A stretch of 40,617 nt of DNA from a virus: positions 1 to 40,617 of the IMG/VR virus record IMGVR_UViG_3300032607_000369. One strand, written 5' to 3'. Positions 13,034-19,818 of the stretch are shown one piece after another. Below the pieces are notes generated by a model. That model did not search any database. It had not been told where the DNA came from and saw nothing but the letters and a program-made list of their open reading frames with translations. Position numbers and translations under genes: made by a program. The first letter of the stretch is position 1, and each line of letters opens with the position of its first letter.

Positions 13034-13392
13034 ATCGGTTGCCTCGGTGGGGTCGCTCCTGCGGTTCTCAAATCTGCGATTCGAAAATCGGTTGCCTCGG
13101 TGGGGTCGCTACTTTCGCTTTTTCTTCTTTGGTTTTAGGTGTTTCATAGGGTTCTTAGATCTTGCAACGCTCTTTAATTTAAGAGTCTTGTCGTAAAGTA
13201 ATTTGTATGTGTTCATAATATTTAGTGTTTAGTTATTAAATTCCATTTGCCTCGGCGGGGTCGCTCTTGCGGTTCTCAAACGCTCAGTTTAAAAATCGGT
13301 TGCCTCGGTGGGGTCGCTCGTTTTGAAATCGGTTGCCTCGGTGGGGTCTTGGATGCGTAATTTTAGATTCCGTTTGCCTCGGTGGGGTCGCT
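13034..13392. repeat. Six dispersed GC-rich repeats with core TTGCCTCGGTGGGGTCGCT
   Basis: Copies lie at about 13034-13057, 13087-13110, 13244-13265 (one change), 13295-13318, 13328-13348 (shortened) and 13371-13392. Copies 1 and 3 continue with TGCGGTTCTCAAA. They flank the 35-codon gene at 13109-13216. Their GC content is far above the surroundings. The position between divergent operons suggests an origin, partition or control site. Confidence 0.8.
13109..13216 (-). CDS. Very basic small protein, 35 aa
   Basis: ATG at 13216, preceded by TAAACACTAAATATT, opens a frame MNTYKLLYDKTLKLKSVARS and onward that ends HLKPKKKKRK. With over a third Lys or Arg it may bind nucleic acid. The stop TAG overlaps the end of one of the GC-rich repeats, and repeats flank the gene on both sides. 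No family recognised. The coding-like composition and upstream AT-rich start support it. Confidence 0.55.
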   Translation of the reverse strand: MNTYKLLYDKTLKLKSVARSKNPMKHLKPKKKKRK

Positions 13393-13513
13393 CCAGGTTG
13401 ATCGCTGATCCTGGTCGCTCCGGGTTGATCGCTAATCATGGTCGCTCCGGGTTGATCGCTAATCATGGTCGCTCTGGGTTGATCGCTGATCCTGGTCGCT
13501 CAGGGTTGATCTC
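13386..13513. repeat. 27-bp tandem repeat, four full copies and a partial one
   Basis: Units start at 13386, 13413, 13440, 13467 and 13494. Each begins GGTCGCTC and contains GGTTGATCGCT followed by GATCC or AATCAT. The GGTCGCTC core is shared with the dispersed repeats nearby. The inner part has partial dyad symmetry (TGATCGCTAATCA). Iteron-like arrays of this kind are typical of replication origins or operators. The open frames through them on both strands follow from the unit being a multiple of three. Confidence 0.85.
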
Positions 13514-13736
13514 ATTACAAAAATATAAAGGGATTCACATATATATATATAAGTAAAAGTTAAGTTATCATTTAGTAAATACGTTTTGTTTAATAAAGTT
13601 GCAATGTAACTACTTGAATTTCAATACATTTATGTTTGACTATTGTAAATTAACAAAATATTAACAGTTTCAAAAATTGAATTACTTTCTTTGTAGTATA
13701 TCTTTGTACCAACAAATAACACTAAAAACAAACACC
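13514..13736 (+). other. AT-rich leader region before the rightward operon
   Basis: No gene seen. After the tandem repeats comes an AT dinucleotide run (13539-13551), then AT-rich sequence with the promoter at 13677-13706 and a leader of about 25 nt, AAATAACACTAAAAACAAAC, before the ATG at 13737. Confidence 0.6.
13677..13706 (+). promoter_or_regulatory. Strong predicted rightward promoter
   Basis: TTG (13677-13679) and TATCTTTG (13699-13706) are separated by 19 nt, an excellent match to the Bacteroidota consensus TTG-N19-TAnnTTTG. Transcription would begin near 13712, about 25 nt before the first small ORF. Confidence 0.85.
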
Positions 13737-13832
13737 ATGACAAATCAAAACAGAAATGCAGTAATTTTCTTTACAGTTATTATAATAGCAATTGTAATAG
13801 TACATTTAATAACCCCTAATTTTTATAAATAA
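13737..13832 (+). CDS. Small membrane peptide, 31 aa
   Basis: First frame after the strong promoter. It starts MTNQNRNAVIFF, followed by a run of Ile, Val and Ala that forms one transmembrane segment, and ends with LITPNFYK. The leader before the ATG is short and AT-rich, as in Bacteroidota genes. The next ORF begins 1 nt after the stop and has the same size and design. Early membrane peptides of phages often act in takeover or exclusion, but nothing here shows which. Confidence 0.62.
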   Translation: MTNQNRNAVIFFTVIIIAIVIVHLITPNFYK

Positions 13833-13833
13833 T

Positions 13834-13929
13834 ATGAAACATTTTGAAGCGAAATTAGCTCTTTCAGTCATTATCATTGCATTTATTGCAATAGCAAATT
13901 TATTATTAATATTAATCGAAAAAATATAA
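13834..13929 (+). CDS. Second small membrane peptide, 31 aa
   Basis: Begins MKHFEAKLALSVIIIAFIAI and ends LLLILIEKI, so it has one hydrophobic segment flanked by charges. It lies 1 nt after the previous 31-codon ORF and 4 nt before the next gene. Same length and topology as its neighbour but little sequence identity, so either an old duplication or two parts of one membrane complex. Confidence 0.62.
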   Translation: MKHFEAKLALSVIIIAFIAIANLLLILIEKI

Positions 13930-13933
13930 CACT

Positions 13934-14161
13934 ATGCGAAATTTAACCGTAAAACAAAAAAACATTCTAGATAAATTTATCTTATCACAAATTAGAGTAA
14001 ATAAAAATTGGTATTCGTCGCCTTTTTTAAACAATTGTTTATCTTTAAACATTGACGACTTACCAAGCGAAATTTATCACCAATTAGAGCAAATTAATAA
14101 CAGCGAAATTTTATATCAAAACGTAGATTGCTACCTAAATGACAAAAGTTATGAACTATAG
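13934..14161 (+). CDS. Hypothetical protein, 75 aa
   Basis: Not recognised. Begins MRNLTVKQKNILDKFILSQI and contains DDLPSEIYHQLEQINNSEIL; it is predicted to be mainly helical. It lies between the membrane peptides and the GP88-like gene and overlaps the latter by 11 or 23 nt depending on which start that gene uses. Similar small proteins of the type NLxxKQxxILDKF preceding a GP88-like gene may be linked functionally, but this is a guess from position. Confidence 0.7.
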   Translation: MRNLTVKQKNILDKFILSQIRVNKNWYSSPFLNNCLSLNIDDLPSEIYHQLEQINNSEILYQNVDCYLNDKSYEL

Positions 14162-14990
14162 AACGAACGCCAGAAAGCAAGCACAAAACATAAATTTACT
14201 ACTAAAATTAAAAAAACTATCAGATATGCAAAATGTACAAAATACAACAGTAAAAGAGTTAAAAATCGAGGCGAAAAATTTTAATGTAACCAAGTTACTT
14301 TCAAACGGGTTAAGCAATGCGAAAACGGCTAAAAATGATATCAAAAGTTTTATACTTTATTTGTCCCCTTCAACACAAAATGCAAAAGGATTAAACCTTT
14401 GCCCACACGCCTCAGCAGGCTGTATTTTTGCGTGTTTAAATACTGCGGGACTTGCTGGCGTATATCCTAAAATTATTCAAGCTAGAATTAATAAGACTAA
14501 CTTTTACGTGAGCAAAAAGGCGGAATTTTTAAATTTACTCGCTCACGAAATTAGAAACGAAATAAGAAAGGCGAACGGGACAAAATTAGTCTTTAGACTT
14601 AACGGTACTTCGGATCTTGATTTTGTCTACCTACTTAAAAAATATGCAAATTTAGACTTATTAAATATCGAAAATGTATTACTGTATGATTATACAAAGG
14701 TTTTGGCACGTGCCAAACGTTATTTAAGTGCTGATAATTATACAGTAACTTTTTCAAGATCTGAGTCTAATCAAGCAGAATTTTTAGAGGCTGTTAAATT
14801 AGGTATTAATACTGCAGTTGTTTTTAGTCATTCTTTGCCAGCTACCTATGCAGGTGCAAAGGTTATCAATGGTGATAAATCAGATATTGAAATGATAAGT
14901 AATAAAGGCGTTATTTTAGGATTGAAGGCGAAGGGCAAAGCAAAGAAAGATCTTTCCGGTTTTGTAGTACCAACATTAAAAAAAATATAG
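14139..14990 (+). CDS. GP88/DUF7227-like phage protein, 283 aa
   Basis: Resembles the phage gene product 88 family, of unknown biochemical role. The diagnostic block is LNLCPHASAGCIFACLNTAG, with three cysteines, followed by QARINKTNFYV and FRLNGTSDLDF. The N-terminus is basic and helical. The C-terminal part has VTFSRSESN and GLKAKGKAKKDLSGF. The cysteine pattern suggests a metal or iron-sulfur site, though this is inference. An ATG at 14151 is an alternative start that shortens the overlap with the previous gene. Family assignment is from memory of the motif. Confidence 0.7.
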   Translation: MTKVMNYRTNARKQAQNINLLLKLKKLSDMQNVQNTTVKELKIEAKNFNVTKLLSNGLSNAKTAKNDIKSFILYLSPSTQNAKGLNLCPHASAGCIFACLNTAGLAGVYPKIIQARINKTNFYVSKKAEFLNLLAHEIRNEIRKANGTKLVFRLNGTSDLDFVYLLKKYANLDLLNIENVLLYDYTKVLARAKRYLSADNYTVTFSRSESNQAEFLEAVKLGINTAVVFSHSLPATYAGAKVINGDKSDIEMISNKGVILGLKAKGKAKKDLSGFVVPTLKKI

Positions 14991-14992
14991 TT

Positions 14993-15520
14993 ATGATAAT
15001 AGTAATAAAATCAAATCGAGTAATAGCAAAGCAGCTACAAAGCAAGATTAAAAAAGTAAGTAGTAATATGTTAATTTGCACTGGCTCCACAGTTTGGCTA
15101 CCTTTTGGTACTGATCAAATTAAAAGTAATATAGTTAGTATATTATTTACTTATAAAAAACAACGTTTTGAAATATGCTCGTTTACCGATAAACAATTGA
15201 GTTTGACAGCTTCTAAAATAGGTTTTACCGGACTAACTGAGTACAACAAAAAATTGATTAATCTACCTTTGAAGCATGCTTTTTTTTGGTACACTAACAA
15301 TAATTTAGGCCGTCAAAGTTGTACGCCTTTGAGTACTGCCCAATATAAAGATATCGTATACATTAACCGTTATAGTGATAAGATAGCGGAGCAAATGTAT
15401 TTAGACTTTCTTAACGACTTTTTAACTGTCGAATGTTTTGCGAGTCACTACAATATAACAAGAGAACAGACTCTTGACGTACTTAACCAGGGCAAACAAT
15501 TTCACACATCTAAATTTTAA
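14993..15520 (+). CDS. Hypothetical protein with C-terminal helix-turn-helix-like segment, 175 aa
   Basis: Follows the GP88-like gene after 2 nt. The N-terminal two thirds have no known motif. The C-terminal segment FLNDFLTVECFASHYNITRE followed by QTLDVLNQGKQFH resembles a helix-turn-helix seen at the end of other small phage proteins, where it often ends in a GKxxH-like stretch. A regulatory or DNA-contact role is possible but unproven. Confidence 0.68.
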   Translation: MIIVIKSNRVIAKQLQSKIKKVSSNMLICTGSTVWLPFGTDQIKSNIVSILFTYKKQRFEICSFTDKQLSLTASKIGFTGLTEYNKKLINLPLKHAFFWYTNNNLGRQSCTPLSTAQYKDIVYINRYSDKIAEQMYLDFLNDFLTVECFASHYNITREQTLDVLNQGKQFHTSKF

Positions 15521-15524
15521 TATT

Positions 15525-15734
15525 ATGCGTAAAAAATATATAATACTTGACGTTTATAAGAATGAATACTTTTATACGTTTCATGCTGCAGCAGGATTCA
15601 ATCATAAAATAAGTAATGCGACTCAGTTTAATAGTGAAGCTGCAGCGATTAATGAAATAGAGTTTTACAATGAAATTTTTCAGGGGAGATTGATTGAAAT
15701 TAAATGCTATTACTTTATTGATATGCTAGAATAA
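15525..15734 (+). CDS. Hypothetical protein, 69 aa
   Basis: The start at 15525 (ATGCGTAAAAAATATATA) is chosen over a longer in-frame possibility at 15474, because it follows the previous stop by 4 nt with an AT-rich leader. The product begins MRKKYIILDVYKNEYFYTFH and contains NSEAAAINEIEFYNEI. A small alpha/beta protein without a known family. It is the last gene of the middle operon before a long non-coding region. Confidence 0.68.
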   Translation: MRKKYIILDVYKNEYFYTFHAAAGFNHKISNATQFNSEAAAINEIEFYNEIFQGRLIEIKCYYFIDMLE

Positions 15735-16160
15735 AAAACTCATCGAGAGGAAAGCGCTTTTTTCCACACGACAAAATATCGATTTTAAAGTACCTTAACG
15801 GGTGCTTTTTTCGTTGTGGCTATATTGCTAGAGCGAAACCGTTTTTGTTCTTTATTTGCGGTCGCATTCATTCGCTGAGGCAGTTTATCGCTGGATCATT
15901 CATCCGCTGTAGCAGTATAACCAATTGCAATAGGTTTTATCTATCATTTAAGCTGGAGCTATAGCTCGCAGTATAGATATATTCTATTATAGGTTTTTGC
16001 TATTGCGTTATCGCTCCAGCATAGGTTAATGCTATGATAGGTTTTTGTTATAGAGGAATCGCTATTGCATAGAAATAAACTATACCCCCCCCTCTCCTGC
16101 GTTTTCAACCCTCTCACCAATTTTTGTAGTCTCTTATTAGGTGTAAGAATTTTCCTATTG
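15735..16160. other. Non-coding region with hairpins and repeated ATAGGTT heptamers
   Basis: No gene seen. Near the start are weak terminator-like hairpins (GGAAA/TTTCC around 15750, CCACA/TGTGG at about 15764-15819). Then come ATAGGTT at 15930, 15989, 16021 and 16037, the perfect palindrome GAGCTATAGCTC (15956-15967), the inverted pair GCTGGAGC (15952) and GCTCCAGC (16013), and a C8 run at 16085. Operators, a packaging site or an origin are possible. Confidence 0.55.
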
Positions 16161-16161
16161 A

Positions 16162-16355
16162 GGCGGCATTACGGTTTTATTTTACTCACTTATTATACAC
16201 CCCTATGTTTTAATTAATTATTTTAGGGGGGGGTGTCCCAAAATTCGGGCAAAAAACGCAAAAACGCCGCCGCATCTTCGTTAGCCCTTGCTATGACCCA
16301 CTTTAATGTGGCGGCGTTGTAAAATAAATGTTTACCAAATAAATATAATGCCGCC
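16162..16355. repeat. Composite element copy 2: nested hairpins upstream of terS
   Basis: An outer inverted repeat GGCGGCATTA (16162-16171) and TAATGCCGCC (16346-16355) encloses two hairpins. The first is ACACCCCTA (16197) with GGGGGGTGTCCC (to 16239). The second is AACGCCGCC (16263-16271) with GGCGGCGTT (16310-16318). The two inner hairpins match 7740-7860 with reversed order. The position directly before terS suggests packaging initiation, replication or termination. Confidence 0.65.
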
Positions 16356-16402
16356 ATATACCTTTTATTACTTTTCTCCTCTTTTATTAAAAATATATTA
16401 CT

Positions 16403-16410
16403 TATCTTTG
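16403..16410 (+). promoter_or_regulatory. Predicted -7 box of the late (packaging) operon promoter
   Basis: TATCTTTG is identical to the -7 boxes at 13699 and 7690. No TTG lies at the expected upstream distance, so the promoter may be weaker or need an activator, as late promoters often do. It is 55 nt before the terS start. Confidence 0.5.
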
Positions 16411-16465
16411 GAACTAATAGAATAAGATTATACTTAATAGTAAGTATAGTTGGATAAACCTATAT

Positions 16466-16969
16466 ATGCAAATGGCTAAGAAGAAACAAGAATTAACTGG
16501 ATACGATAAAGAAGGCAGGTTTTATACCGATGCTGATGTAGAGAAGGTATTCGACTCTATTATCCGTGAGATAGAATATGGACTTTCAGTTCGTGAGATA
16601 CTAAGAAGGGAAGAGACTCCATCACAGAGAACGTTCTTTAAGTGGCTAAACCTCGACGACGAGAAGGTGATTAAGTATAACCAAGCTATGAAGCTCAGAG
16701 CGCATAATTTGTTTGAGGAGATACTTGAGATAGCAGATAAGCAAGATAAGGATATGTACATTGACAGAGATGGTAATGATAGAATCGACCATAATGTTGT
16801 GAACCGTTCTAAATTGCAAGTAGATGCTAGGAAGTGGGTAGTAGGTAGAATGGATCCAACCAAGTACGGTGATAAGATGGATTTCACTACTAATCAGAAA
16901 GATTTGAATATTCCTATTCTAACGATAGATCCTTTGTCTCAGGTTGAGGACAACACGACACAAGAGTAA
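16466..16969 (+). CDS. terS: Terminase small subunit, 167 aa
   Basis: DNA-recognition part of the packaging motor. The N-terminal region has an HTH-like segment (VREILRREETPSQRTFFKWL). The C-terminal part carries the block EEILEIADKQ and VNRSKLQVDARKWVVGRMDP followed by KYGDK, characteristic of the Sf6-like small terminase family. A second ATG at 16472 is an equally good start. It is followed by the large subunit after a 90-bp insertion-like spacer, and non-coding hairpins lie upstream, where the packaging site may be. Confidence 0.88.
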   Translation: MQMAKKKQELTGYDKEGRFYTDADVEKVFDSIIREIEYGLSVREILRREETPSQRTFFKWLNLDDEKVIKYNQAMKLRAHNLFEEILEIADKQDKDMYIDRDGNDRIDHNVVNRSKLQVDARKWVVGRMDPTKYGDKMDFTTNQKDLNIPILTIDPLSQVEDNTTQE

Positions 16970-16990
16970 ATGATACAACAGCTTCAATAG
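16970..16990 (+). CDS. Six-codon leader ORF MIQQLQ before terL
   Basis: The ATG follows the terS stop directly and encodes MIQQLQ, whose first four residues equal the start of TerL (MIQQTT). It is followed by a terminator-like hairpin. It may be just a remnant of the duplicated terL start, or a leader peptide in attenuation. Confidence 0.35.
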   Translation: MIQQLQ

Positions 16991-17013
16991 AAAGTGCAAA
17001 CTAGAAGTAGTTT

Positions 17014-17049
17014 ACCCACCGTTTAAGCGAATGCATGCGGTGGTTTTTA
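17014..17049 (+). terminator. Terminator-like hairpin between terS and terL
   Basis: CCACCG (17016-17021) and CGGTGG (17038-17043) form a 6-bp stem with a 16-nt loop, followed by TTTTTA. As a Rho-independent terminator it would limit terL and structural gene transcription unless read through. Confidence 0.6.
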
Positions 17050-17059
17050 TAAAAAATAA

Positions 17060-18289
17060 ATGATACAACAGACAACAGCATTAAGAAAAATTTCTGCTTT
17101 ACGCAAGCGGATAAAAGGAATACAAGGAGGGCAAGGAGCGTCCAAGACATATTCTATCTTAATGCTAATTATAAATCACGCATCTTCAGTACCCGACAGG
17201 GAGATTTACATAGCTTCGGACGAGTTATCGAAAATGCGAATAACTGTTATTAAGGATTTCTGCAACATCATGAAGATGGTTGGCATATTCAAGAAGGAGC
17301 AATTTACGGATGGAACACTCTATAAATTTCCTAATGGCAGTTTTATAAAGTTTTTAGGATTAGATAAGGATGATATTGGAAAAGGACTTCGTTCTGACTT
17401 AGTTTTTGTTAATGAGGCGAATAAAGTAAAATTTTCTACGTATCGAGAGCTAACTTCTAGAGCCAAGCAAGTATTCTTGGATTTTAACCCGAATAAGAAG
17501 TTTTGGTTTCATACTGAGGTAATGACACGTAATGACTGCGATTTCTTGAAGCTAACGTTCTTAGACAACGAATTTCTATCGAAAGAGGAAGTAAGTGAGA
17601 TTGTAAGGTACAAGCAGAGAGGATTTGACTTAAATGGGGTTGTAACTAATACCTACTGGGCAAATATGTGGAGAGTCTATGGACTTGGAGAAGTTGGTCA
17701 AGTTGAAGGAAGGATTTACAATTGGAAACCAATTTCTTATTTTGATTATCTGAATATTGAGAAAGAAACTTATTACGGATGTGACTGGGGATTGGTAGAT
17801 CCATTTGCGGTGGTTGAGGTAAAATATTACGATGGTAATCTATATGTTCACGAATTGAACTACGCTTCAGAGAATGAGCTTAGGAGAGGACTGAATGAAA
17901 CTCAGATGCATCAGATAAACGCACATCAAGAGGAAGGATTAGTAAGTTGGCTCTTTGAGCGACTGAATATACGCAAGGAAGCTCTTATTGTCTGCGATAG
18001 CAATAGACCTACGAAGATACACGCATTAAGACGTTCTGGATGGGAATATGCGATTGCTGTTGGTGGAAAGAGTAGAGTTGTGGATAGAATTGGAACATTA
18101 CAGAGTTTGAACATATATTACACCGATTCTAGTAAGAACATAGCTCACGAGCAAGAAACGTATTGTAGAAAAAAGGATAAGTTCGAAGTAGTGCAGGAAG
18201 AGCCGGAGGACGATAACAATCATACTCTAGACGCGATAACTTACATAACTGAGAAACTGTTTAAGATGGGAGTAATCAAAAATTTATAG
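17060..18289 (+). CDS. terL: Terminase large subunit, 409 aa
   Basis: ATPase and nuclease of the packaging motor. Walker A is GIQGGQGASKT (about residues 20-30), Walker B DLVFVNEA (about 114-121), and a coupling segment lies after it (ELTSRAKQVFLDFNP). The nuclease domain has GCDWGLVDPFAV, LIVCDS and a C-terminal DDNNHTLDAITY with the expected acidic residues. The form resembles PBSX-type large terminases. The start is the second copy of the repeated ATGATACAACAG, and the first copy is followed by an in-frame stop. Confidence 0.92.
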   Translation: MIQQTTALRKISALRKRIKGIQGGQGASKTYSILMLIINHASSVPDREIYIASDELSKMRITVIKDFCNIMKMVGIFKKEQFTDGTLYKFPNGSFIKFLGLDKDDIGKGLRSDLVFVNEANKVKFSTYRELTSRAKQVFLDFNPNKKFWFHTEVMTRNDCDFLKLTFLDNEFLSKEEVSEIVRYKQRGFDLNGVVTNTYWANMWRVYGLGEVGQVEGRIYNWKPISYFDYLNIEKETYYGCDWGLVDPFAVVEVKYYDGNLYVHELNYASENELRRGLNETQMHQINAHQEEGLVSWLFERLNIRKEALIVCDSNRPTKIHALRRSGWEYAIAVGGKSRVVDRIGTLQSLNIYYTDSSKNIAHEQETYCRKKDKFEVVQEEPEDDNNHTLDAITYITEKLFKMGVIKNL

Positions 18290-18291
18290 TC

Positions 18292-18495
18292 ATGAAAGAA
18301 ATTACAAATTTATCTGACGACGACATATTAAGCAATGCCTTGAGGTTTGCATTTGATAAATGTCCTGTAGACGAAAGTGGTGCTTTAGCGGACTTTCAAA
18401 AGTATAAAAAGACTTTCTATGGATGTGTTAAGTGGATGAGAGAGAACTATAAACCTGCTTGCGATGGCTTTTTAAACGAGACTTTCACCAAGTAA
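18292..18495 (+). CDS. Hypothetical protein between terminase and portal, 67 aa
   Basis: Not recognised. Begins MKEITNLSDDDILSNALRFA and has CVKWMRENYKPACDG near the end. It is predicted helical. Position 2 nt after terL suggests a role with packaging or an unrelated small accessory gene. After it, TATATTTG at 18528-18535 is a possible -7 box only 4 nt before the portal ATG. Confidence 0.68.
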   Translation: MKEITNLSDDDILSNALRFAFDKCPVDESGALADFQKYKKTFYGCVKWMRENYKPACDGFLNETFTK

Positions 18496-18539
18496 CTTAT
18501 CTAATTAAAGTGTATGAATAAAAATATTATATTTGTAAA

Positions 18540-19721
18540 ATGGGATTTAACTTCAATATAGGTTGGAATAGCTCAATGCCGACTTCGGTAGAGCGAAATA
18601 GCGATGGGAGTTTCTTCTTTGAGACATTGACATCAGATGCTAGACACAACAGATTATTAACTGAGACTCAGAAATTAAACGCTGTTCTTAGCAATCCTGC
18701 GGTACTAAAAGTATTCACGATAAACTGTGATTTGTTTAGTATGGGTAAGATAAATCAGAAGGGTGGCGATGTTGATTTTTTATATAGCCAAAGGTCTAAA
18801 CCTAACTTCAAGCAGACTTGGACACAGTTTTTATGGGATTATATGTTTTGGGTACAAACTGGAACTGCATATCTTTGGAATCCTAGCAATGCATCAATTC
18901 TCTCCGAAAACAATACAATCCAATGGCTAAACCCTATTGGGATAGAATGGGATACTGATATTATAGATAAATTGAAAGGCTTAGTGTTTTCTGAGGCAAC
19001 CTATAAAGATATATTGAAAGGTACTGTAAAGTACAATTTAGGCAATGGTCAAACTAAAATAATTCCACTTGATGAGATAACTCCATTTTTTGATTTATCT
19101 AACTCCATTGATGGAAACTTTTACAAGGGAGCTTCGAGACTCGATGCGTTGTATAAAGTTATATCTAACTCAGAACAAGCTCTTGACGCTAAGTCTATCA
19201 ATTTAGAATTTACTAAGAAGTTCATGGTGTCGGGTAAGAACTCAGACGATAATATTATGAACTTAGTAATGCCTGATGGCGAGAAGAGTTCTATTGAATC
19301 GTCTATGCGTTCTAACAAGTCTGTTCACGCTGTTAAGACTCCTGTAAATATATCTAGATTTGTAGAGAATATTGCAAGTTTGAAATTAGATGATAGTTAC
19401 TACAATGACTTTTTTATGATTGGATCTATGTATGGTATCCCGAAGGATGTACTTGAGTCTGCTATTAGAGGTAACTCTACTTACGACAATCAAGAAAAAG
19501 CTATTGGAAGACACGTTGATTACGTTATGAAGCCTAAAGGTCAAATGCTAACAGATGAGTTAGAAGAAAAGTTTGGTTATAAAGACTTAAAAATGAGTTG
19601 GGGTCACTTATCATTCAACCAAGTGTTTGAGTTACAGAAAGAGACTGTTATCAAAGCTAAACTTGACAATGCGATACTAGCTAAGGCTAATCAATTAAAC
19701 ATAGAGGATTATGATAATTAA
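18540..19721 (+). CDS. Portal protein, 393 aa
   Basis: Forms the 12-subunit ring at the capsid vertex through which DNA passes. The order of segments fits HK97-type portals: an N-terminal arm with LTETQKLNAVLSNPAVLKVF, a wing region, FFDLSNSIDGNFYKGASRLDAL, then a long helix and a C-terminal region containing MYGIPKDVLESAI and AIGRHVDYVMKP. It lies between terminase and protease as expected. Length is near the lower end for the family. There is no good Shine-Dalgarno sequence before the ATG. Confidence 0.85.
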   Translation: MGFNFNIGWNSSMPTSVERNSDGSFFFETLTSDARHNRLLTETQKLNAVLSNPAVLKVFTINCDLFSMGKINQKGGDVDFLYSQRSKPNFKQTWTQFLWDYMFWVQTGTAYLWNPSNASILSENNTIQWLNPIGIEWDTDIIDKLKGLVFSEATYKDILKGTVKYNLGNGQTKIIPLDEITPFFDLSNSIDGNFYKGASRLDALYKVISNSEQALDAKSINLEFTKKFMVSGKNSDDNIMNLVMPDGEKSSIESSMRSNKSVHAVKTPVNISRFVENIASLKLDDSYYNDFFMIGSMYGIPKDVLESAIRGNSTYDNQEKAIGRHVDYVMKPKGQMLTDELEEKFGYKDLKMSWGHLSFNQVFELQKETVIKAKLDNAILAKANQLNIEDYDN

Positions 19722-19818
19722 AAGCTACGACGATAACAAAGAGAAGTACAAAAAGCTAATGGAAGCTCGTAAAGAATACGATAGAAAAATTGCTGAACAA
19801 AAAATCATTAAGAAATGA
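19711..19818 (+). CDS. Small charged protein between portal and protease, 35 aa
   Basis: The ATG overlaps the portal end by 11 nt and the TGA overlaps the protease ATG, so the frame exactly bridges both genes. The product starts MIIKSYDDNKEKYKKLMEAR and is a single highly charged helix. It might assist scaffolding, like a short assembly helix, but that is a guess from position. Confidence 0.62.
   Translation: MIIKSYDDNKEKYKKLMEARKEYDRKIAEQKIIKK

Larger units (their letters stand above)
16967..17071 (+). repeat. 15-bp direct repeats flanking a 75-bp insert between terS and terL
   Basis: TAAATGATACAACAG occurs at 16967-16981 and 17057-17071. The first copy contains the terS stop and a false start, and the second contains the real terL start. 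Removing one copy and the insert would join the genes as TAA-ATG without other change. Confidence 0.85.

Noticed and set aside
13386-13513. CRISPR-like array
   Set aside because: The 27-bp units are contiguous, with no unique spacers, and no cas genes are present.
13284-13556. Open frames on both strands through the repeat island (60 and 82 codons)
   Set aside because: They exist because the 27-bp unit is a multiple of three and has no stops. The predicted peptides are simple repeats with no leader or coupling.
15474-15524. Longer start for the 69-aa protein
   Set aside because: It would overlap the previous gene by 47 nt; the ATG at 15525 follows its stop with an AT-rich leader.
16522-16887. 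Antisense frame of 121 codons opposite terS, and similar antisense frames opposite other structural genes
   Set aside because: They are shadows of well-identified genes, with no motifs, start signals or operon context.
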